Assembly: GCA_019683695.1 (NCBI GenBank)
Contig: JADGHX010000005.1
Coordinates: 1 to 64,000 of the forward strand
DNA from: Steroidobacteraceae bacterium
GTDB lineage: Bacteria > Pseudomonadota > Gammaproteobacteria > Steroidobacterales > Steroidobacteraceae
DNA: 64,000 nucleotides
Direction of reading: 5' to 3'
The translations under genes were made by a program, and so were the position numbers. The notes beneath the pieces were generated by a model. It was given only the letters and a program-made list of their open reading frames with translations, had not been told where the DNA came from and made no database searches. Of the stretch, positions 20,594 to 28,468 are shown in pieces (within the stretch, counting starts at the first letter, position 1; the number at the start of each line of letters is the position of its first letter).

Positions 20594-21784
20594 TTGACCG
20601 AAGTCATCGACGGCGTAGTCGTCTCGGGCGCGGGCCCCGTCGGCCTCGTCACCGCCATGAAGCTTGCGCGCGCGGGCATTCGCGTGGTGGTGGTGGACAG
20701 CGAACCCTTCATCCGCAATGAGCCGCGCGCTGCCGTGTATCACTCGCCCGTCGTCGAGCGTTTCGATCGGCTCGGCCTGCTTGAGGATCTCAGGCAGATC
20801 GGCGTGCTCAAGCAGGCGTACCACTACTGGTCCATCGACCACACGTTGCTCGGTCACTTCACGTTCGATGTCTTGAGGCCAGAGGACACCGCGTATCCCT
20901 TCAACCTGCATCTCGGTCAGCCCGCGCTTGCCGAAGTGATCCTGCGTCACCTGCTGCGCGTGCCCGGAGCCGAAGTGCGGTGGAACACGCGTGTGGTCGG
21001 CGTCACCCAGAACGACGAAAGTGTCACGGCAACCGTGGAAACCGCCGAGGGCCCGAAGCAGATCCGCGCGCGCTGGCTCATCGGCGCGGATGGCGCACAC
21101 AGCGGTGTGCGGCGAGCGCTGAACCTGAAGCTCGAAGGGGTCACCTGGCCCGAATGGTTCGTGGCCACGAACGTGCGGTTCGATTTCACGAAGCACGGCT
21201 ACGGGCAGTCGAACGCCGTGCTCGATCCGGAACACTGGGCGATCATTCCCATCATCGATCAGACGGGCCTCTGGCGCTGCACGTATCGTGAGGACGGACA
21301 CCTCTCCGAAGACGAGGCGCGGCGGCTCGTGCCGGAACGGTATGCGCTCTTCGCGCCGGGCCTCGCGGACTGCACACCCGAAGCGGTGTCACCCTATCGC
21401 GTCCACGATCGCTGCCTCGAGACGTTCCGCATCGGCCGCGTGCTGATGGCCGGCGACGCCGCTCACCTCATCAATCCGATCGGCGGGCTGGGGCTCACGG
21501 GCGGGCTGCTCGATGCGCTCTCGCTGGCGGATGCGCTCATCGCCGTGATCGAAGGTCGCCGCCGCGAGCACGTGCTCGATGCCTGGGCGCAGGAACGCCG
21601 CCGCGTCTTTCTCGAAGTGACGGCGCCCACCGCGAAGGAAAATCGCCGGCGCCTGTCCGAGCGTGACCCGGCGCGACGGCAGGCGGATGCCGAGCGCCTG
21701 CGGCGGCTCACAAACGATCCGGAGCTCGCGCGGCAGGCGCTGCTCGGCGTGTTTCAGCTCGTGGGCCGCGACGTGCTCGCCTGA
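20594..21784 (+). CDS. FAD-dependent aromatic monooxygenase (class A flavin hydroxylase)
   Basis: It begins with TTG at 20594, preceded by a G-rich AAGGGGGGG; no ATG fits. 396 residues. Motifs in order: dinucleotide fold GAGPVGLVTAMKLARAG, the second FAD/NADPH motif GADGAHSGVRRALN at about 174, and the third motif GDAAHLINPIGGLGLTGG at about 288. These define phenol or 3-(3-hydroxyphenyl)propionate hydroxylase-type enzymes, which insert one oxygen into a phenolic ring using NAD(P)H. It is shorter than PheA/TfdB enzymes (about 600), lacking the thioredoxin-like C-terminal domain. Its 3' end overlaps the convergent acyl-CoA ligase by 31 bases. With the dioxygenase on the other strand it points to hydroxylated-ring degradation; the substrate is unknown. 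Confidence 0.9.
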   Translation: MTEVIDGVVVSGAGPVGLVTAMKLARAGIRVVVVDSEPFIRNEPRAAVYHSPVVERFDRLGLLEDLRQIGVLKQAYHYWSIDHTLLGHFTFDVLRPEDTAYPFNLHLGQPALAEVILRHLLRVPGAEVRWNTRVVGVTQNDESVTATVETAEGPKQIRARWLIGADGAHSGVRRALNLKLEGVTWPEWFVATNVRFDFTKHGYGQSNAVLDPEHWAIIPIIDQTGLWRCTYREDGHLSEDEARRLVPERYALFAPGLADCTPEAVSPYRVHDRCLETFRIGRVLMAGDAAHLINPIGGLGLTGGLLDALSLADALIAVIEGRRREHVLDAWAQERRRVFLEVTAPTAKENRRRLSERDPARRQADAERLRRLTNDPELARQALLGVFQLVGRDVLA

Positions 21785-23412
21785 TCGCGCTGCGTGTCGA
21801 TGGCTCTGGAGAGCAGATCCGGCTGAGCCTTCAGGCGGTGCTTCGCCACGCGATGTGAGGGCGTGTGCGGCAGGGAATCCGCAAACGCCACGTAGCGCGG
21901 CACCTTCATCGGCGCCAGATGCGAGCGGCACCAGCTGATGATGTCCTCCACGCCGAGGGCGGCGGCGGGCTTCGGCACGACCACGACGAGCACTTCCTCC
22001 TCTCCCAGCTCGGAGGGCACGCCGATGGCGGCCGCCTCGAGCACATCCGGGTGGCCGGAGATCACGCGATCCAGCTCCGCGCCCGAGATGTTCTCGCCAC
22101 GACGGCGGATGATGTCCTTCTTGCGCGCGACGAAATAGAAGTAGCCATCCGCATCGCGTTTGGCGAGGTCGCCCGTGAGGAACCAGCCGTCCCGGAATGC
22201 CGCCGCGGTCTGCTCGGGATCGTCGAGGTAGCTCTTGAAGAGAATCGGCGTCTGGACGACGAGCTCACCGGTTTCGCCGACGGGGACGTCCCTTCCCTCA
22301 TCGTCCACGACACGCAGCGCGGAGAAGTTGCCGGGAAAGCGCGGATGCACCGCCGGCAGGCCGATGCTCCCGAGCTTGCGCGTGCCCGCGAAAGGATTGC
22401 ACGCCGCGCCCGGAATCTCGGACATGCCGTAGCCTTCCACCATGTGCGGCACGTGAAACTCGGTGTTGAACACGCGCATCATCTCTTCCGAGATCGGCGC
22501 GCCGTACATCTTCGTGATCCGGTGGGAAGAATCGAACTCCGAGCGCGAGCGCTTCATGAGAATCGCGCCAACCGCCGCAAGGAAGTTGAACTGCGTGGCG
22601 CGCACCTGCGCGGCGAATTTCCAGAACTGGGATGCGCTGAAGCGCCGCGCGGTGATCACCGTGCCGCCGGCGGCCAGCGCACCGCCCGCTGAATAGAACA
22701 ATGCATTGATGTGGAAGAACGGCAGCAGCGCGAGCAGCCGGTCCTCCGGTTGCAGGTGCAGCCGTGCCACGAACGCTTCGCCCGCAAGCACCCAGTTGCG
22801 CTGGCTGTGCACCACGCCTTTCGGAAAGCCCGTGGTGCCCGAGGTGTAAATGACGATCGCGGGATCGTCAGCGCCGATCTCCGGCAGCTCCACATCGCCC
22901 TCTCGGGCGGCCAGCCGCCGGATCGACTCGGTGAGCGTCTCCGCATCCGGCGCGGTGGAACCGAGCTCATTCAGGGAGATGACACGCACGGGCCCGTGCT
23001 TCATGCCATCCACGATCGTGCGCGTGCGCTCGAGATCTTCCGGCTGGCACACCACCACGCTGGCACGCGAGTGGCTCAGCATGTAATGCAGATCGTCGTC
23101 CGTGGCGGCCGGGTTCAGCGGCACGAACAGCGCGCCCGTCTTGCACGCGGCGAGGAACACGATGATGCTGAGATCCGTGTTCACGGAGATGACGGCGATG
23201 CGGTCGCCCTTGCTCACGCCGCGGCGCGCCGCCGCCAGCGCGAGAAGCGAGCTCACCTCGTCGAGCGCGGCATAGGTCCAGACACGCCCTTCGAACTCGA
23301 GCGCCGGTTTGTCGGGAACGACCGCCACACGCGAGGCCAGAAACGTGGGCACGGTGTCCGCATGCTGCGGATAAAGAGCCAGCACCTCCGCTGGCAGCAG
23401 TTCAGTTGACAT
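21754..23412 (-). CDS. Acyl-CoA synthetase / AMP-dependent ligase (CaiC-like)
   Basis: 552 residues, ANL superfamily. P-loop YTSGTTGFPKG, aromatic motif VEGYGMSEIPG, GELVVQTP, the hinge region GWFLTGDLAKRDADGYFYFV, then RKKDIIRRRGENISGAELD. It should activate a carboxylic acid as an acyl-AMP and then transfer it to CoA. At the C-terminal A10 position, where most members read GK (catalytic Lys), the sequence is TPSHRVAKHRLK, so Lys appears replaced by Arg; some relatives of carnitine-CoA ligase vary here. It lies upstream-first in a minus-strand order dioxygenase, ligase (12-base gap to 23425), so it is likely in one operon with an SDR and a ring-cleaving dioxygenase. It may activate an aromatic or dicarboxylic intermediate. 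Confidence 0.9.
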   Translation of the reverse strand: MSTELLPAEVLALYPQHADTVPTFLASRVAVVPDKPALEFEGRVWTYAALDEVSSLLALAAARRGVSKGDRIAVISVNTDLSIIVFLAACKTGALFVPLNPAATDDDLHYMLSHSRASVVVCQPEDLERTRTIVDGMKHGPVRVISLNELGSTAPDAETLTESIRRLAAREGDVELPEIGADDPAIVIYTSGTTGFPKGVVHSQRNWVLAGEAFVARLHLQPEDRLLALLPFFHINALFYSAGGALAAGGTVITARRFSASQFWKFAAQVRATQFNFLAAVGAILMKRSRSEFDSSHRITKMYGAPISEEMMRVFNTEFHVPHMVEGYGMSEIPGAACNPFAGTRKLGSIGLPAVHPRFPGNFSALRVVDDEGRDVPVGETGELVVQTPILFKSYLDDPEQTAAAFRDGWFLTGDLAKRDADGYFYFVARKKDIIRRRGENISGAELDRVISGHPDVLEAAAIGVPSELGEEEVLVVVVPKPAAALGVEDIISWCRSHLAPMKVPRYVAFADSLPHTPSHRVAKHRLKAQPDLLSRAIDTQRDQASTSRPTS

Positions 23413-23424
23413 GTACAGGATTCA

Positions 23425-24303
23425 CTACGCGGCGGCGGACGTCGTCAGGGGCCGCAGGCGGAAATCGTACTCGACCGTATAAAAAGGCGTGGTCATGCGC
23501 TCGCCCGTGGGCGCAACGCCAGGCTCGTGTCGATCGAACCTGGCAACGAGGGATTCCTTCATTCCGAAGACAGCGTCCGAATCGAGATACTCGCTTCCGG
23601 CCACGAACAGGTGCGTGGTCACGCTCGCGTGTCCCGGCGCGGAGACGATCATGTGGATGTGCCCGGGCCGGTAGGGGTGCCGCCCCATCTTGCGCAGCAT
23701 GCGGCCCACGGGCCCGTCGGTGGGCACGGGATAGAACGTCGGCCGGATCGAGCGGAACCAGTAGCGGCCCTGCTCGTCCGTGCGGATCTTGCCGCGCGCC
23801 TTCATGCCGACCTCCTCACCCAGCTGCATGTCGTAGTTGCCCTCGCCATCGCCGGACCAGATGTCGAGCACCGCATCGGGCAGCGGCCGGCCATCGGCGC
23901 TCAGCACCCGGCCGGAGTAGAACGTCGGCTCGCCCTTGACGCCTTCGGCGAGGTTGCTGCCGCGAGGCAGCTCCGGCGCGCCCTCCCAGTAGAACGGACC
24001 GAGCACGGTGGACTCGGCCGTGCCGTTCTCCGCCGGATGATTCAGCGTGATGACGAGAATGGACACCCCGAGCGTGTCGGACAGGAGAATGAACTCCTGG
24101 CGACGGTCCGTGCAGGCCTGACCCGTTTCGGTGAGGAACTGAATGGCCTGCATCCATTCCTCTTCCGTGAGCCGCACCTCGCGCACGAAGTCGTGAAGGT
24201 GCGTGATGAGCGAGGTCATCACCTGCTTGAATCGCGCATCCTTGCACTCCGACATCCGCGCGATGACTGCGGCCGTGATGCTCTTCTCGTCGAATTCAGG
24301 CAT
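23425..24303 (-). CDS. Intradiol ring-cleavage dioxygenase, hydroxyquinol 1,2-dioxygenase group
   Basis: 292 residues. The N-terminal helical dimerisation domain (about 1-95) is followed by the catalytic beta sandwich. The four ferric ligands are all visible: Tyr157 (GNYDMQ), Tyr191 (FYPVPTDGPVG), His215 and His217 (RPGHIHMIVSA). LGPFYWEGAPELPRG and SGRVLSADGRPLPDAVLDIW are typical of the catechol/hydroxyquinol subfamily rather than the protocatechuate enzymes. It splits a 1,2-dihydroxylated ring between the hydroxyls with O2 to give a muconate or maleylacetate. Hydroxyquinol fits better than catechol by overall sequence, but this is judgement by eye. No maleylacetate reductase gene is near. 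Its neighbours are an SDR upstream (21 bases) and an acyl-CoA ligase downstream. Confidence 0.92.
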   Translation of the reverse strand: MPEFDEKSITAAVIARMSECKDARFKQVMTSLITHLHDFVREVRLTEEEWMQAIQFLTETGQACTDRRQEFILLSDTLGVSILVITLNHPAENGTAESTVLGPFYWEGAPELPRGSNLAEGVKGEPTFYSGRVLSADGRPLPDAVLDIWSGDGEGNYDMQLGEEVGMKARGKIRTDEQGRYWFRSIRPTFYPVPTDGPVGRMLRKMGRHPYRPGHIHMIVSAPGHASVTTHLFVAGSEYLDSDAVFGMKESLVARFDRHEPGVAPTGERMTTPFYTVEYDFRLRPLTTSAAA

Positions 24304-24324
24304 GTCGTGTTCCCCCTCCCGTTC

Positions 24325-25095
24325 TTATCCGACCGTCAGGCCACCGTCGATGGCGAGTGTGTGTCCGGTGACGTACGAGGCCGCATCGGAGCACAGCCAC
24401 ACGATCGCCCGAGCAATCTCCTCCGGCTCCGAGATGCGCCCCATCGGCACGCTCTCGGCGATCGTGGAAATCTCGACGTTGCCGGCGACCATCCGGTGCA
24501 GCAGCCCGGTATTCACCGGGCCCGGCGCCACGCAGTTCACGCGGATGTTCGACCGTGCAAGCTCGAGCGCCGCCGCTTTCGTGAGCCCGATGACAGCATG
24601 CTTGCTGGCGCTATAGAGCGCGATGTTTGCAATCGGCTGGATGCCGGCGCTCGACGCGGTGTTCACGATGGCGCCGCCGCCGTGCGCGAGCATGTGTGGA
24701 ATCTGATGCTTCAGCCCGTGCCACACGCCTCTCAGGTTGACGTTGATGAGACGGTCGAAATCCTCTGTCGTGGCCTCGTGCACCGGGCCGAACCGGCCTT
24801 CCGTGCCGGCGTTGTTGACGGCCGCATGGATGCGGCCGAAGCGCCGGGCGGCCTCCTCCACCACCGCTTGCACGTCCGCCTCGCGAGTGACATCCGCCTC
24901 CATGAAGGCGGCCTGCACACGCCCGGCGCTGCGGATTTCCTCTTCGAGCGAGCGGCCGCGCGCGGCCCCCAGGCCTGCGGCGAACACATTGGCCCCGGCG
25001 GCTGCGAAGGCGAGCGCCGTCGCCCGGCCAATGCCCTCGGTGGCGCCGATGACGAGTGCCGTCCGGCCCGACAGATCCTGAAGCGTGCTGTTCAT
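24325..25095 (-). CDS. SDR-family oxidoreductase
   Basis: 256 residues, classical SDR. Cofactor motif TALVIGATEGIGRATALAF, NNAG, catalytic Ser in NTASSAGIQP and YSASK; then RVNCVAPGPVNT and the C-terminal ASYVTGHTLAIDGGLTVG. The first glycine motif reads GATEGIG, within family limits. It oxidises or reduces a hydroxyl/keto group with NAD(P). It is the first gene of a probable minus-strand operon with the intradiol dioxygenase and the acyl-CoA ligase, suggesting it converts a dihydrodiol or a ring-cleavage product in the same route. The substrate cannot be deduced. Confidence 0.92.
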   Translation of the reverse strand: MNSTLQDLSGRTALVIGATEGIGRATALAFAAAGANVFAAGLGAARGRSLEEEIRSAGRVQAAFMEADVTREADVQAVVEEAARRFGRIHAAVNNAGTEGRFGPVHEATTEDFDRLINVNLRGVWHGLKHQIPHMLAHGGGAIVNTASSAGIQPIANIALYSASKHAVIGLTKAAALELARSNIRVNCVAPGPVNTGLLHRMVAGNVEISTIAESVPMGRISEPEEIARAIVWLCSDAASYVTGHTLAIDGGLTVG

Positions 25096-25143
25096 GGCGA
25101 ATGCCCCGCATCTTAGCGGCGCGCCAGCCGCGACGAACGGATA

Positions 25144-26151
25144 TTACTTCGACGGGCCGCTGGGCGAAGGGGCCGGCGCGGCGAGCAGCCGCGCCTTGTT
25201 CGTCTCGAGCAGCTCCCGCACGGACCGGGGCTTGCGGCCGATGAGAATCTCGAGCGTATCGCTCTTGATGTTCAGGTAGTTGTCCCGGATGGCCACCCCG
25301 AAGCTGGCACGCTCGAGAATCTCGGGCTTCGGCAGGCCGGCCTGCAACAGGGATGCCATGTAGGCCGTGTCACTCACCTCGAGCACGCGCACGGGCCGGC
25401 GGGCGATGTCGCCGAGCAGCTCCGCGAAGTCCCGCTCGTTGATGAGGTCGGGGCCGGTGATGTCGTAGATCTTGCCCTCGTGTCCGCCAGTAGTCAGCAC
25501 CACGGCCGCGGCCGCGGCACAGTCCCGGCGGGCCACGGGCGCCCACTTGCCGCGGCCTGAGTTCGTGACGATTTCGCCTGCCGCGAGCGCCTGCGCACCC
25601 CGTTCCACCAGCGCATCCGCAAACCGCTGGTTGCGCAGAATGGTGTAGGCCATGCCGCTCTTCTTCAGGGCTTCCTCGGTGAGGCGGTGCGCCCGCGCAG
25701 GCGTGGCCGGGTTGTCCTCCACCGGGTTGGTGAGGGACGTGTAGACGACATGGCGAATGCCCGCACGCCGCGCCGCACTGAGCGCAGCCGCGTGCCGGGC
25801 CGCAGCATTCTCACCCGGGGTGCTGATGAGCAGGAGCTGCTTGCCGCCTTCGAACGCGGCCGGCAGCGACTCCGGCCGATCGAAGTCGCCTTGCCGCACG
25901 GTGATACCGGCCTGGGCGTAGGACGCAAGCTTTTCGGGTGTGCGCGTGACGAGAATGAGCTGCTCGAACGGTACGCCCCGCGCGAGCAGCTCTGCGATGG
26001 CATCGGCTGCGAATTCGCCGGATGCGCCGGTGACGACGATGGCGTTCGCACGCGCCCCCGCCTCCTCCGCCGCTCGCGCGCAGGCGGGCGCGAGCGCCGC
26101 GCCCACGACGAGCACGAGCGACAGTGCGAGACAGCGCAGGACCGCGATCAA
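25144..26151 (-). CDS. NmrA-like NAD(P)-binding protein with a signal peptide
   Basis: 335 residues. Residues 1-28 form a signal peptide (hydrophobic core LALSLVLVVGAALAPACARA). Next comes a Rossmann fold of the NmrA/QorB type: NAIVVTGASGEFAADAIAELLARG, LVTRTPEKL, VRQGDFDRPESL, and LLLISTPG. Later parts IRHVVYTSLTN, YTILRNQRFADAL and IYDITGPDLINERDFAELLG are typical of quinone-oxidoreductase-like members. Cytoplasmic relatives sense redox state or reduce quinones; export would be unusual, and this is the second exported Rossmann protein in the window (compare 6217-7062). The glycine motif is incomplete (TGASGEFA rather than TGATGxxG), so nucleotide binding is uncertain. It follows an exported unknown gene by 16 bases in one operon. 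Confidence 0.85.
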   Translation of the reverse strand: MIAVLRCLALSLVLVVGAALAPACARAAEEAGARANAIVVTGASGEFAADAIAELLARGVPFEQLILVTRTPEKLASYAQAGITVRQGDFDRPESLPAAFEGGKQLLLISTPGENAAARHAAALSAARRAGIRHVVYTSLTNPVEDNPATPARAHRLTEEALKKSGMAYTILRNQRFADALVERGAQALAAGEIVTNSGRGKWAPVARRDCAAAAAVVLTTGGHEGKIYDITGPDLINERDFAELLGDIARRPVRVLEVSDTAYMASLLQAGLPKPEILERASFGVAIRDNYLNIKSDTLEILIGRKPRSVRELLETNKARLLAAPAPSPSGPSK

Positions 26152-26167
26152 GGCTTCGGGAGCAGGC

Positions 26168-26920
26168 TCAGGGCTTCAGTCGGGGAAGCACTCGCGCGAA
26201 CTGCCGCTTCATCACATCCGCGAACACCGGCTGGAGCTTCGCGACTTCCTCATCGCCGAGCGCCTTGAGATCGTCGCCGGGCGTGAAGTTGTTCCACTCG
26301 TAGAGGTAGGCCGCGCCCCAGTCACGGTAATCGAGCCGCACGTCGTCATCCGACTTCACGAGCAGCAGCATCTGGGTGAGATTGAACACGACCGGCTTCT
26401 CCGTGCCGCCGGGCTCGTCGCTCGTGGAGAAGCCCCAGCCCTGAATGTAGCCGGGCAGGCGCCGCAGCCGGCTTTCCTCCACGGCATTCGACTCGCTGTT
26501 CGGCCCCGGCGCGATGATGATGAGCGCCGCGAGATTCTCGGCCTTGAAGAGCCGCTCCAGCTCGCCCATGCAGGCGCGCGGCAACCGGGCGGCCTGCGGA
26601 TTCTCGATGATCCAGCCCTGCTTCTCGCGCCGCAGGCGATCGCTCGGCGCGAGCGCCACCGCCTCGAAGCCGGCGTTCGTCAGCTCCCAGATGAGCGGCT
26701 CGTCGATGACGTCCGCGGTCGTCCAGCTCCCGCGATACGTGCGCAGGAAACTGTCGGTCTGCGAGCGACCGATGTGATAGTGCGTGACATCCGCCAGCAT
26801 CAGATCGATGACGCCAACGCGGCCTCCCGGCGGAACGAGAGGCGGCTGCGAACCCTGGCTCCATGCGGAGCCCGTGGCGCACAGGAGTAACGCGAACAGG
26901 AATGCTCTTCTGGCGAACAT
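26168..26920 (-). CDS. Exported protein of unknown function, 250 residues
   Basis: A clean signal peptide (MFARRAFLFALLLCATGSAWS-Q) leads to a soluble domain I do not recognise. Notable segments: GVIDLMLADVTHYHIGRSQTD, WTTADVIDEPLIWELTNAGFEAVAL, LAALIIIAPGPNSESNAVEESRLRRLPGYI and LRLDYRDWGAAYLYEWNNF-like text near the end. The alternating strand and helix pattern with a central IIIAPGPN turn could be an alpha/beta fold. It should be periplasmic. The start ATG 26920 has a strong AAGGGGG upstream, and the NmrA-like gene follows after 16 bases, so the two probably work together in the envelope. Confidence 0.78.
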   Translation of the reverse strand: MFARRAFLFALLLCATGSAWSQGSQPPLVPPGGRVGVIDLMLADVTHYHIGRSQTDSFLRTYRGSWTTADVIDEPLIWELTNAGFEAVALAPSDRLRREKQGWIIENPQAARLPRACMGELERLFKAENLAALIIIAPGPNSESNAVEESRLRRLPGYIQGWGFSTSDEPGGTEKPVVFNLTQMLLLVKSDDDVRLDYRDWGAAYLYEWNNFTPGDDLKALGDEEVAKLQPVFADVMKRQFARVLPRLKP

Positions 26921-27057
26921 TGGAGCCCCCTTTTTCGTGTGCAGGTACCCCCCGGCGCGCCCTTATGACACGCCTCGCCCGCCACAATCAACGGCCGATC
27001 GCCAATTCCGGGCACTCCTTCGCACAAATGAGTTGACACCCGAAAATCGGGACGGCG

Positions 27058-28182
27058 ATGCTGCCTTGCATGCCAGGCACCCTGTGGATCGGCACCCGAA
27101 AGGGCGCTTTCGCACTGCGCGCAGACGCGAAGCGCAAGACGTGGAGGCTCGCGGGCCCGCAGTTCCTCGGGCACATCATTCATCACATCGTGATGGATCC
27201 GCGCGAGCCGCGAACCCTGCTCATGGCGGCGAAAACCGGGCACCTCGGGCCTACGGTGTACCGCTCCACGGACAGGGGGCGCACCTGGCGTGAAGCCGCG
27301 CGGCCGCCCGCCTTCCGCAGGATCGATCACGGGGACGGGAAGGCCCTCGCGGTGGAGCGCGTGTTCTGGCTCACACCGGGACATTCGTCCGAGCGCGGCA
27401 CGTGGTACGCCGGCAGCTCGCCTGCGGGCCTCTTCCGCTCGGAGGATGGCGGCGAGCGATGGGAGCCCGTTGCCGGGTTCAACGATCACCCCATGCGCCC
27501 GCAGTGGATCGCCTTCGGTACGCCCGATGGCGAGCTCCTGCACTCGATAATCGTGGATCCGCGCGATCCGCAGCATCTCTACGTGGGCGTCTCGATCGGC
27601 GGCGTGTTCGAATCGACGGACGGCGGGTGCAGCTGGGCGCCGCTCAATCGCGGCTGCGAGGCGGATTTCCTGCCCTCGCCGGATGCCGAATTCGGGCACG
27701 ATCCGCACACGGTGGTGATGTCCCCGGCGGCACCCGACCGCCTGTACCAGCAGAATCACTGCGGCATCTACCGCATGGATCGGCCGGCCGGCACGTGGGT
27801 GCGCATCGGCCGGGCCATGCCGAAGAAGATCGGCGACATCGGCTTTCCCATCGTGGTCCATCCACGCGATCCGGATACTGCCTGGGTGTTCCCGATGGAT
27901 GGCACGACCGTGTGGCCGCGCACGAGTGTCGGCGGCAAGCCCGCGGTGTACGTCACGCGGGATGGCGGCAAGAGCTGGCAGCGGCAGGACCGCGGCCTGC
28001 CCGCTTCCCAGGCCTGGTTCACCGTGATGCGGCAGGCGATGTGCGTGGACACACACGAAAGCGTAGGCCTCTATTTCGGTACCACGAGCGGCGAGGTGTG
28101 GGCGAGCCGGAACGGCGGCGAATCCTGGACGTGCATCGCCCGTCACCTGCCGGAAATCTTCTCCGTCACGTACGCCGAGTGA
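27058..28182 (+). CDS. BNR/Asp-box repeat beta-propeller protein
   Basis: 374 residues; ATG 27058 is used, with ATG 27070 (MPGTLWIGTRKGAFAL) as an alternative. Five Asp-boxes (S/T-x-D-x-G-x-x-W) are visible: YRSTDRGRTW, FRSEDGGERW, FESTDGGCSW, YVTRDGGKSW and ASRNGGESW. They are separated by blade strands such as HHIVMDPREPRTLLMAA and HSIIVDPRDPQHLYVGV. This is the sialidase/VPS10-like propeller fold, but no sialidase Arg triad is obvious and there is no signal peptide, so it is probably cytoplasmic and not a glycosidase. It is the first gene of a tight cassette with a MoaD/ThiS-like carrier (18 bases) and a MoeB-rhodanese protein. It may be a scaffold or the target of the sulfur carrier system. 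Confidence 0.87.
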   Translation: MLPCMPGTLWIGTRKGAFALRADAKRKTWRLAGPQFLGHIIHHIVMDPREPRTLLMAAKTGHLGPTVYRSTDRGRTWREAARPPAFRRIDHGDGKALAVERVFWLTPGHSSERGTWYAGSSPAGLFRSEDGGERWEPVAGFNDHPMRPQWIAFGTPDGELLHSIIVDPRDPQHLYVGVSIGGVFESTDGGCSWAPLNRGCEADFLPSPDAEFGHDPHTVVMSPAAPDRLYQQNHCGIYRMDRPAGTWVRIGRAMPKKIGDIGFPIVVHPRDPDTAWVFPMDGTTVWPRTSVGGKPAVYVTRDGGKSWQRQDRGLPASQAWFTVMRQAMCVDTHESVGLYFGTTSGEVWASRNGGESWTCIARHLPEIFSVTYAE

Positions 28183-28200
28183 TCACGGAGGCGGGTGCGC

Positions 28201-28467
28201 ATGGCGTGCACGGTTCGGGTTGCGAGTCCCCTTCGCTCCTACACCAACGGGGCGGCGAGCGTCACCGCCGTGGGCGGCACGTTGCACGAGGTGCTCGCGG
28301 ACCTCGAACGGCGCTTTCCGGGCATGCGCTTTCGCATGATCGATGAGCAGGACCGCATCCGGCAGCACATCCGCCTGTTCGTCAACACGCAGGGCGCAGC
28401 GGACCTGTCCGCCCCCGTGCATGATGGCGACACGGTTCATCTCATCTGCGCCCTGAGCGGAGGATGA
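28201..28467 (+). CDS. MoaD/ThiS-family ubiquitin-like sulfur carrier
   Basis: ATG 28201 is 9 bases after GGAGG; a GTG at 28195 lies too close to it. 88 residues with a beta-grasp pattern: CTVRVASPLRSYTNGAASVTA, HEVLADLERRFPGMRFRMID, IRLFVNTQGA and DGDTVHLICALSGG. The C-terminal Gly-Gly is exposed exactly as in MoaD and ThiS, which are adenylated and thiocarboxylated there by an E1-like partner. That partner is encoded next (1-base gap). MoaD proper serves molybdopterin synthase, but no moaE or other cofactor gene is here. A dedicated sulfur-delivery or protein-modifying role is possible. Confidence 0.88.
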   Translation: MACTVRVASPLRSYTNGAASVTAVGGTLHEVLADLERRFPGMRFRMIDEQDRIRQHIRLFVNTQGAADLSAPVHDGDTVHLICALSGG

Positions 28468-28468
28468 C

